46,848 nt of DNA from Flavobacterium sp. MC2016-06 (GTDB taxonomy: Bacteria; Bacteroidota; Bacteroidia; Flavobacteriales; Flavobacteriaceae): NCBI RefSeq assembly GCF_009711165.2, contig NZ_WMID02000039.1:1-46848 (forward strand), written 5' to 3'. Shown here one piece after another: positions 41,467 to 46,848 of this stretch (positions are counted from its first letter, which is position 1; the number at the start of each line of letters is the position of its first letter). The notes under the pieces were generated by a model, which saw only the letters and a list, made by a program, of their open reading frames with translations, did no database searches and was not told the origin of the DNA. Position numbers and translations under genes: made by a program.

Positions 41467-42252
41467 CTAAAACAAAACTTCTTTTGTAATAATATAAAAT
41501 CCCATTACGAGAACAAACCAGCCAAAAATGGGTTTTAGTTTTGCGCCGTCGATTTTTTTAGAAAGCTGACTTCCGATTAGCATTCCTAAAAGTGCCATTG
41601 CCGAAACGCCTAATAAAAAGGGATAATTTATGGGTGTTCCGATATATAAATCGCCTCCAAAACCTATTGACGAATTTATGGTGATGATTAATAATGAAGT
41701 TCCAACGGCTTGTTTCATGGGTAAATTGGCAAAAAACAATAAAGCAGGAATAATTAAAAATCCACCGCCAGCACCAAGAAATCCAGTTATAATTCCGACA
41801 ATAAAACCTATTATACTTAATTGAATATAATTGGTTTCGGTTACTTTTATTTCGGGTTTGTTTTTTTTGATCATCGAAATTGCTGCCGTAATCATCAAAA
41901 CGGAAAAGATAATCATAATTAGAAAATCTTTTGAAACGGTATAAGATGCAATAGAAAATAAGGTTGAAGCAATTTGAGGAAATATTACTTCGCGGATAAT
42001 CAATATCGAAATCACAGACGGAATGGCAAAATACAATGCCGATTTTAGTTTTAGATTTCCCATTTTGTAATGGCTGTAACTTCCCAAAAGTGCCGTTAAG
42101 CCAACAATAAATAAAGAATATGAGGTTGCCTGCTCTGGATTTACTTTAAATAAATAGACTAAAATAGGAATGGTTAGAATGGATCCGCCTCCGCCAATTA
42201 GGCCAAGTGAAATCCCTATAATAATCGAAGCAAAGTAACCGAAATATTCCAT
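41467..42252 (-). CDS. TauE/SafE-family sulfur-compound exporter/permease
   Basis: 261 residues with about eight transmembrane segments. It begins MEYFGYFASIIIGISLGLIGGGGSILTIPILVYLFKVNPEQATSYSLF and has the second-repeat motif GFLGAGGGFLIIPALLFFANLPMKQAVGTSLLI. Family members move sulfite, sulfoacetate and related anions. The two internal repeats (about 1-120 and 140-261) share the GGG-S/F-L-xIP signature. It shares its promoter geometry with the metallo-beta-lactamase/rhodanese gene at 36732. Confidence 0.88.
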   Translation of the reverse strand: MEYFGYFASIIIGISLGLIGGGGSILTIPILVYLFKVNPEQATSYSLFIVGLTALLGSYSHYKMGNLKLKSALYFAIPSVISILIIREVIFPQIASTLFSIASYTVSKDFLIMIIFSVLMITAAISMIKKNKPEIKVTETNYIQLSIIGFIVGIITGFLGAGGGFLIIPALLFFANLPMKQAVGTSLLIITINSSIGFGGDLYIGTPINYPFLLGVSAMALLGMLIGSQLSKKIDGAKLKPIFGWFVLVMGFYIITKEVLF

Positions 42253-42268
42253 TGATGGTATTTTTGAG

Positions 42269-42276
42269 CAAAGGTG
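42269..42276 (-). promoter_or_regulatory. -7 box of the TauE/SafE promoter
   Basis: The minus strand reads CACCTTTG, one base off TAnnTTTG (the first T is a C). It aligns exactly with TACCTTTG of the metallo-beta-lactamase/rhodanese promoter. Confidence 0.5.
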
Positions 42277-42298
42277 CTTTTATCAATAGATATCTACA

Positions 42299-42312
42299 GT
42301 AACATTTATCAC
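42299..42312. promoter_or_regulatory. Crp/Fnr-like site (GTAACATTTATCAC)
   Basis: The minus strand reads GTGATAAATGTTAC, an imperfect inverted repeat close to that at 36789-36802. It also ends 22 nt before the -7 box. The centre-to-G distance is 36.5 nt in both promoters. Confidence 0.65.
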
Positions 42313-42332
42313 ATAAGGAGTTTTTATTTTTT

Positions 42333-42480
42333 TTCTGCCACGAATTACACGAATTTTCGCGAATTATTTTTTTGCCACAGATTAAAAGGATTAAAAAAGA
42401 TTTTTTTTATTCCGGGGGTTAAAATAAATTATGTTCAAAGTGAAACAAAAAATCTGTGCAAATCTTTTTAATCTGTGGCA
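42333..42480. repeat. CCACGAATTACACGAATT unit and GCCACAGATTAAAAGGATT inverted repeat
   Basis: tgccacgaattacacgaatttt (42337-42358) is followed by tgccacagattaaaaggatt (42374-42393), which pairs with aatctttttaatctgtggca (42461-42480). It lies between TauE/SafE and the Crp/Fnr gene. Confidence 0.75.
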
Positions 42481-42488
42481 AAAAAACT

Positions 42489-43115
42489 TTATTTTAAAAG
42501 CTCAATTTGGTTTCGGTTTAATTTTACGAGACCGCGTTGTTCCATTTTTTTGAGTAATCTGGAGATAACTTCTCTCGAAGTATTTAATTCTGTGGCAATT
42601 TCTTGGTGAGATAATTTGACTTCGGTGCAACCACAGGCTTCTTTATGACGTTTTAGATAAAATTCTAAACGTTCGTCCATAGATCTAAAAGCGATGCTGT
42701 CTACAACTTCGAGCATTTCTTCAAAACGGCTTCGGTAAGTTTCAATTACAAATTCGTACCAAGTTCGGTGCTCCATCATCCATTTGTCCATTAAGTTTAA
42801 CGGAACCATTACAACAGAAACATCTTCGACAACTTTGGCCATAATTTGGCTTTTTTCGCTTTTGGTAGCGCAAATCATAGAAATGGCACAGGCTTGTCCG
42901 GGTTGTAAATAATACATAAAAAATTCGCCGCCATCTTCGCCTTCGCGGTAAATTTTGATTTTGCCTTTGGTGATTAAAACGGTGTTTTTGATGTATTGCC
43001 CTGTACGCATTAAAATTGTTCCAGTTTCAAAATCCTGCGGACTTGCATTTTCTTCTATTGTAGCGATAAGTTCGTTTGAGAAATTAGGGAATATATTTTT
43101 TAATGGATTTTGCAT
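42489..43115 (-). CDS. Crp/Fnr-family transcriptional regulator
   Basis: 208 residues from MQNPLKNIFPNFSNE; the frame stays open to a GTG at 43157 inside a repeat (cgtggcagaa), which is rejected. The cyclic-nucleotide-binding-like domain spans about residues 20-125 (MRTGQYIKNTVLITKGKIKIYREGEDGGEFFMYYLQPGQACAIS). The HTH reads LSHQEIATELNTSREVISRLLKKMEQRG, with recognition helix SREVISR. It has no N-terminal Fe-S cysteine cluster, but Cys at QACAISMICAT and ACGCTEV could be redox or persulfide sensors. It is the prime candidate to bind the GTnAC sites at 42299 and 36789. Confidence 0.92.
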   Translation of the reverse strand: MQNPLKNIFPNFSNELIATIEENASPQDFETGTILMRTGQYIKNTVLITKGKIKIYREGEDGGEFFMYYLQPGQACAISMICATKSEKSQIMAKVVEDVSVVMVPLNLMDKWMMEHRTWYEFVIETYRSRFEEMLEVVDSIAFRSMDERLEFYLKRHKEACGCTEVKLSHQEIATELNTSREVISRLLKKMEQRGLVKLNRNQIELLK

Positions 43116-43152
43116 GGTTGATTTTTTAAAACACAGAGTGAATAGTTTTTCT

Positions 43153-43246
43153 GCCACGAATTACACTAATTTTCACGAATTAAACCTTTTAGTTTGGGTT
43201 GCTTTTTAACTAAAAAAGATTCGTGAAAATTCGTGTAATTCGTGGC
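43153..43246. repeat. Inverted repeat of the CACGAATT family upstream of crp/fnr
   Basis: gccacgaattacactaattttcacgaatt (43153-43181) pairs with aattcgtgaaaattcgtgtaattcgtggc-type sequence ending at 43246. It lies between a TATCTTTG -7 box at 43297-43304 (minus) and the gene start, so it would be part of the 5' leader. Confidence 0.75.
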
Positions 43247-43296
43247 GTAGATTTGATTCTAATTATCAAAAAGAACTTAAAATTTAGAATTTATTG

Positions 43297-43304
43297 CAAA
43301 GATA
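43297..43304 (-). promoter_or_regulatory. -7 box of the crp/fnr promoter (candidate)
   Basis: The minus strand reads TATCTTTG, 182 nt upstream of the ATG. It is the only exact match in this spacer; the intervening repeat would give a long structured leader. Confidence 0.4.
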
Positions 43305-43540
43305 GCAGATTGAAACGGGATTAATTGATAGAAAATCATTTTGTATTGCATTTTATTGAATTGAAAAAATCCTATTTTCTATCGATTTTATAGACTGAAT
43401 TTTTAAAAATAGTGAGTAAATTTGTATTTCACTGATTATAATCCTTTCTCTAAAACGTTTTCTGAGAATAATAATCGAAATCGCATTTGGCACGTTTTTA
43501 ATTAATAGAAACGTCGTAATTTTACAAAAACACATTTATT

Positions 43541-43852
43541 ATGAATTTATCACAAGAAGATTGGATTGCTCAACTTAACGCTGACGAAAATGCTGTTATA
43601 CTTGACGTAAGAACGCAAGACGAATTTAATGACGGCTATATTGAGAATGCCTTAAATATTGATATTAATAAAGGGCAGGGTTTTATTTATGAAATTGAAG
43701 AATTAGATAAAAATAAAAATTATTACGTGTATTGCCGCTCTGGAGCTAGAAGTGCAAAAGCATGCCAGGTTATGAATGAGTTAGGTATAGAAAATGCCTA
43801 TAATTTACTTGGCGGAATCCTAGATTGGGAAGGCGAAACCGTACAACCATAA
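43541..43852 (+). CDS. Single-domain rhodanese
   Basis: 103 residues. N-terminal DENAVILDVRTQDEFNDGYIENALNI, and the active-site loop CRSGARS at about residues 67-73 with the persulfide-forming Cys. It is cytoplasmic (no signal) and moves sulfane sulfur between donors and acceptors. It is next to the Crp/Fnr gene and completes the local sulfur-handling set. Promoter not clear: a TAATTTTA lies 17 nt upstream. Confidence 0.92.
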   Translation: MNLSQEDWIAQLNADENAVILDVRTQDEFNDGYIENALNIDINKGQGFIYEIEELDKNKNYYVYCRSGARSAKACQVMNELGIENAYNLLGGILDWEGETVQP

Positions 43853-43859
43853 AAAAAGA

Positions 43860-43888
43860 TAAAGAGGCACAAAAAGCCTCTTTTTTCT
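43860..43888 (+). terminator. Terminator after the rhodanese gene
   Basis: aagaggc (43862-43868) pairs with gcctctt (43876-43882), followed by TTTT. Confidence 0.8.
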
Positions 43889-43933
43889 TTTAGAATACTA
43901 TTATTAATAACCAAATTACAAATAACCAAGATT

Positions 43934-45514
43934 ATGAGTTTAATACCGGAAGAATTTGAGATTAAAACCCTTATCAATCAAGATACTTATCTTGTAAATG
44001 GAGAATTAAAAAAATGGGAAGGGCAGACTACGCCTGTATTTTCGACTATTTCATCTACAGAAAAATATGCACCTACTTTATTAGGATCAATCCCTTTTAT
44101 GGGCGAAAAAGAAGCGCAGGAAGTGGTTGTGGCTGCTACTACGGCTTACGACATGGGGCAGGGATTATGGCCGACTATGAAGGTAGCCGATCGTATTAAG
44201 TGTATGGAGAATTTCGTGAGACAAATGAAAGAAACTCGCGAAGAAGTGGTAAAATACTTAATGTGGGAAATTGGGAAATCATTGGGCGACTCTCAAAAAG
44301 AATTTGACAGAACGGTAGAATATATCTACGATACTATTGCCAGCTATAAGGAATTAAACGGACGCAGCGCGCATTTTGAAAAAGTACAAGGTGTAAATGC
44401 TATGGTTCGTCGCGGACCTCTTGGAGTTGTTTTGTGCCTTGGACCTTACAACTATCCTTTGAATGAAACTTTTGCCTTGTTGATTCCAGCTTTGATTATG
44501 GGAAATACGGTGATTTTTAAACCTGCAAAACATGGTGTATTATGCATTTCACCATTGTTAGAAGCGTTTAGAAGCAGTTTTCCAAAAGGTGTAATTAATA
44601 TCGTTTATGGTAGAGGTCGTGAAGTAGCTTCTCCAATTATGAAATCTGGAAAAATTGATGTTTTGGCATTAATTGGAAACAGTAAATCGGCGATTGCTTT
44701 ACAAGATCAGCATCCAAACAAAAATAGATTGCGTTTGGTTTTAGGATTAGAGGCTAAAAACCCAGCGATTATTCTTCCAGATGCCGATTTAGATTTGGCT
44801 ATTCAGGAATGTATTGCAGGAACTTTGTCTTTTAATGGACAACGTTGTACGGCATTAAAAGTATTATATGTTCATGAATCTATTAGAGAAGAATTCAACA
44901 AACGTTTTTCTGAAAAAGTAGATGCGTTGACTTTTGGAAATCCTTGGGAAAAAGGAGTTTCATTAACACCGCTTCCAGAATCAGACAAACCCAAATATAT
45001 TCAGGGATTAATTGATGACGCAGCTGCGAAAGGAGCGAAAATATTGAATGAAAAAGGAGGAAAACATACGGATAATTATATTTTTCCAGCAGTTTTATTT
45101 CCAGTAAATAAAGAAATGCGTGTGTACCACGAAGAACAGTTTGGACCTGTAATTCCGGTGCTTTCGTTTAAAGATATTAAAGAACCATTAAACGATATGG
45201 CAGAGTCTAATTACGGACAGCAGGTAAGTTTATTTGGTAAAGACATAAAAACGCTGGCACCGCTTATAGATGCTTTGGTAAATTTAGTTTGCAGAGTAAA
45301 CTTAAACAGTTCTTGCCAAAGAGGGCCAGATGCTTTCCCGTTTACAGGTCGTAAAGATTCTGCTGTTGGTACTTTAAGTATTCCAGATGCATTGCGTTCT
45401 TTTTCAATTCGTACGTTTGTAGCCTCAAAAGATATCGCTTACAATAATGAAATTCTGCAGGAATTGCTAGATAGCAAGGAATCGAATTTTATTAATACCG
45501 ATTATATTTTGTAG
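43934..45514 (+). CDS. gapN: NADP-dependent glyceraldehyde-3-phosphate dehydrogenase (non-phosphorylating)
   Basis: 526 residues, aldehyde dehydrogenase superfamily. Cofactor region [22 protein letters not shown] and [10 protein letters not shown], catalytic Glu in [12 protein letters not shown], catalytic Cys in [11 protein letters not shown] (about residue 302). The C-terminal [19 protein letters not shown] is characteristic of GapN rather than general aldehyde dehydrogenases. It oxidises glyceraldehyde 3-phosphate to 3-phosphoglycerate and makes NADPH without ATP. It is monocistronic with its own terminator. Confidence 0.88.
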   Translation: MSLIPEEFEIKTLINQDTYLVNGELKKWEGQTTPVFSTISSTEKYAPTLLGSIPFMGEKEAQEVVVAATTAYDMGQGLWPTMKVADRIKCMENFVRQMKETREEVVKYLMWEIGKSLGDSQKEFDRTVEYIYDTIASYKELNGRSAHFEKVQGVNAMVRRGPLGVVLCLGPYNYPLNETFALLIPALIMGNTVIFKPAKHGVLCISPLLEAFRSSFPKGVINIVYGRGREVASPIMKSGKIDVLALIGNSKSAIALQDQHPNKNRLRLVLGLEAKNPAIILPDADLDLAIQECIAGTLSFNGQRCTALKVLYVHESIREEFNKRFSEKVDALTFGNPWEKGVSLTPLPESDKPKYIQGLIDDAAAKGAKILNEKGGKHTDNYIFPAVLFPVNKEMRVYHEEQFGPVIPVLSFKDIKEPLNDMAESNYGQQVSLFGKDIKTLAPLIDALVNLVCRVNLNSSCQRGPDAFPFTGRKDSAVGTLSIPDALRSFSIRTFVASKDIAYNNEILQELLDSKESNFINTDYIL

Positions 45515-45540
45515 TTATCAAGGTTATATATTAATTGTAG

Positions 45541-45578
45541 ATACCGTCTTTTTCTTCTTGAATTAGACGGTTTTTTTA
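45541..45578 (+). terminator. Terminator after gapN
   Basis: accgtct (45543-45549) pairs with agacggt (45565-45571), followed by seven T. Confidence 0.85.
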
Positions 45579-45742
45579 TGGATTTTTTGAAAGTCATTAA
45601 ATTCAAAATAAAAATTACTGCAAGAAAGAATTTAAATAAACGTATAAAAGACATAAATTTACGTCCCGATGTAACATTTGGAAAAAAATCTCCACTAATT
45701 TGTTATCAAATTAAAACAACCAAAAAAATCTTAACACCACTT

Positions 45743-46848
45743 ATGGGAAAAAAAGCAATTCAAATTGTACTAGCTGCATTTTTGTTTTTGGCTCAAAATA
45801 GTTTTGCACAAGGACTGTATATGCCAAGAAATATAAAAGAAGCTTACGCCAAAGGTACTCGTTCTATGGACGGTAAACCGGGTAAAAATTATTGGCAGAA
45901 TCAAGGAAAATATAATATGGAAATTTCTGTAGATCCAAAAACAAAAATTGTGAGCGGAACAGAAACTATAATATATCAAAATAATAGTAAAGATACCTTA
46001 AAAACTTTAGCTGTTAGATTTGTAAATAATCTTCATAAACCATCTTCACCGCGTGGAGGAGCTGTAAGTAATGATTTTTTGAGTGATGGATTAACGATTA
46101 CATCATTTAAAGTAGAAAATGAAATTTATAAAGAAGATGCCAAAAAATGGGGAACTATTGGTCGATTAAAATTAAAAAAAGCAATACCGCCAAATTCTAA
46201 AGTTACCATTAACATCGATTGGAATTATCCATTATCTAAAGAGAGTGGAAGAGAAGGGCAGATAGACGAAACTACTTTTTTTGCTGCTTATAGTTATCCT
46301 CGAGTATCTGTTTTTGATGATTATAACGGTTGGGATTTATTACCGCATACAGATCGTCAGGAATTTTATAATGACTTTAATGATTATAATTTTTCTGTAA
46401 AAGCACCTAAAAACTATGTAGTGTATGCTACAGGAGATTTACTAAATCCAGATGAGGTTTTACTGCCTGAGATTGCAGCTAGATTAAAAAAATCTTATAC
46501 AGCAGATGAGGTTCTTCATATTGCTAATGAACAGGAAATGAAAGATGGTCTGGTAACAAAACAATACGATTGGAATGTTTGGAAATTTGAAGCTCGAAAT
46601 ATTTCTGATGTTTGTTTTGGTTTAAGCGATCATTATTTATGGGACGCAAGCAGTGTTTTGGTTGATAAAAAAGCAAATCGTCGTGCGAGCGTTCAAGCAG
46701 CATACGATGTAAAAGGAACAGATTTTGTAAACTCGGTAAAAAACAATCAATACGCTTTAGATTGGTTCTCTAACAATTGGCCGGGAGTTCCGTATCCGTT
46801 TTCTAAAATGACAGCTTTTCAAGGTTTTGCAGATATGGAATATCCAAT
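45743..46848 (+). CDS. M1-family metallopeptidase (N-terminal part, runs off the end)
   Basis: A frame from ATG 45743 stays open to the window edge (368 codons). It begins with a signal peptide (MGKKAIQIVLAAFLFLAQ, then NSFAQ), followed by the N-terminal beta-domain of M1 aminopeptidases: YNMEISVDPKTKIVSGTETI, FVNNLHKPSSPRGG, and the pre-catalytic GFADMEYP at the very end, which corresponds to the GAMEN exopeptidase motif. The HEXXH zinc site would lie beyond 46848. It is an exported or periplasmic peptidase. The promoter is not clear in the 45579-45742 spacer. Confidence 0.85.
   Translation, partial: MGKKAIQIVLAAFLFLAQNSFAQGLYMPRNIKEAYAKGTRSMDGKPGKNYWQNQGKYNMEISVDPKTKIVSGTETIIYQNNSKDTLKTLAVRFVNNLHKPSSPRGGAVSNDFLSDGLTITSFKVENEIYKEDAKKWGTIGRLKLKKAIPPNSKVTINIDWNYPLSKESGREGQIDETTFFAAYSYPRVSVFDDYNGWDLLPHTDRQEFYNDFNDYNFSVKAPKNYVVYATGDLLNPDEVLLPEIAARLKKSYTADEVLHIANEQEMKDGLVTKQYDWNVWKFEARNISDVCFGLSDHYLWDASSVLVDKKANRRASVQAAYDVKGTDFVNSVKNNQYALDWFSNNWPGVPYPFSKMTAFQGFADMEYP

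Noticed and set aside
43116..43157. GTG start for the Crp/Fnr gene
   Set aside because: It belongs to a repeat; the natural N-terminus begins at 43115.
45770..45979. Minus-strand frame within the M1 peptidase start
   Set aside because: Antisense shadow of a clear signal peptide and M1 domain.

Overview
The window looks like chromosomal DNA of a Flavobacterium-like Bacteroidetes. The DNA is AT-rich, and several genes have a TAnnTTTG -7 promoter box a short way upstream. Typical family content includes a TonB-dependent receptor with a carboxypeptidase-regulatory-like N-terminus, 2TM proteins, GapN, an M1 peptidase and paired half-size YeeE proteins. Spacers carry many short palindromic repeats of the kind seen in flavobacterial genomes. 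I found no rRNA, tRNA or CRISPR array.

Layout. 1-4700: a transposase-like tail, then HPP and ClC membrane proteins, a YCII/acetyltransferase/VOC operon and a DinB protein. 4800-11110 (+): a TonB-dependent receptor, a small exported protein, then a LytS-type histidine kinase with a 2TM domain at its C-terminus, three free-standing 2TM proteins and a LytTR response regulator. 11170-14490 (-): CCA-adding enzyme, heme A synthase, lipoprotein. 14490-15240: a repeat field, then yaaA. 16187-20831 (-): a TetR-controlled tripartite drug efflux operon (TolC, HlyD/EmrA, DHA2 MFS). 20937-30256 (-): a lipoprotein and the full trp operon in the order trpL-E-G-D-C-F-B-(GGCT)-(nitrilase)-A, headed by an unlisted 18-residue leader peptide with three tandem Trp codons and a terminator hairpin. 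30380-33564 (-): a beta-helix surface protein and a marR-nitroreductase-yceI operon. 34102-43852: a sulfur module (YeeE pair, metallo-beta-lactamase/rhodanese protein, TauE/SafE exporter, Crp/Fnr regulator, rhodanese) interleaved with cytochrome bd oxidase, a small repeat-flanked accessory patch with a truncated gene pair, and an XRE regulator. 43934-46848: gapN and the start of an M1 peptidase.

How it fits together. The trp operon has the parts of a classical ribosome-stalling attenuator. The metallo-beta-lactamase/rhodanese gene and the TauE/SafE gene, 5.5 kb apart, share an inverted-repeat motif (GTnAy-N4-rTnAC) at exactly the same distance from similar -7 boxes. This suggests a common Crp/Fnr-type activator, and the Crp/Fnr gene next to TauE is the obvious candidate. 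The tetR and marR promoters both overlap clear palindromic operators. The least familiar item is the 2TM array: four related two-helix modules, one fused to the kinase, joined by near-identical stop/start junctions.
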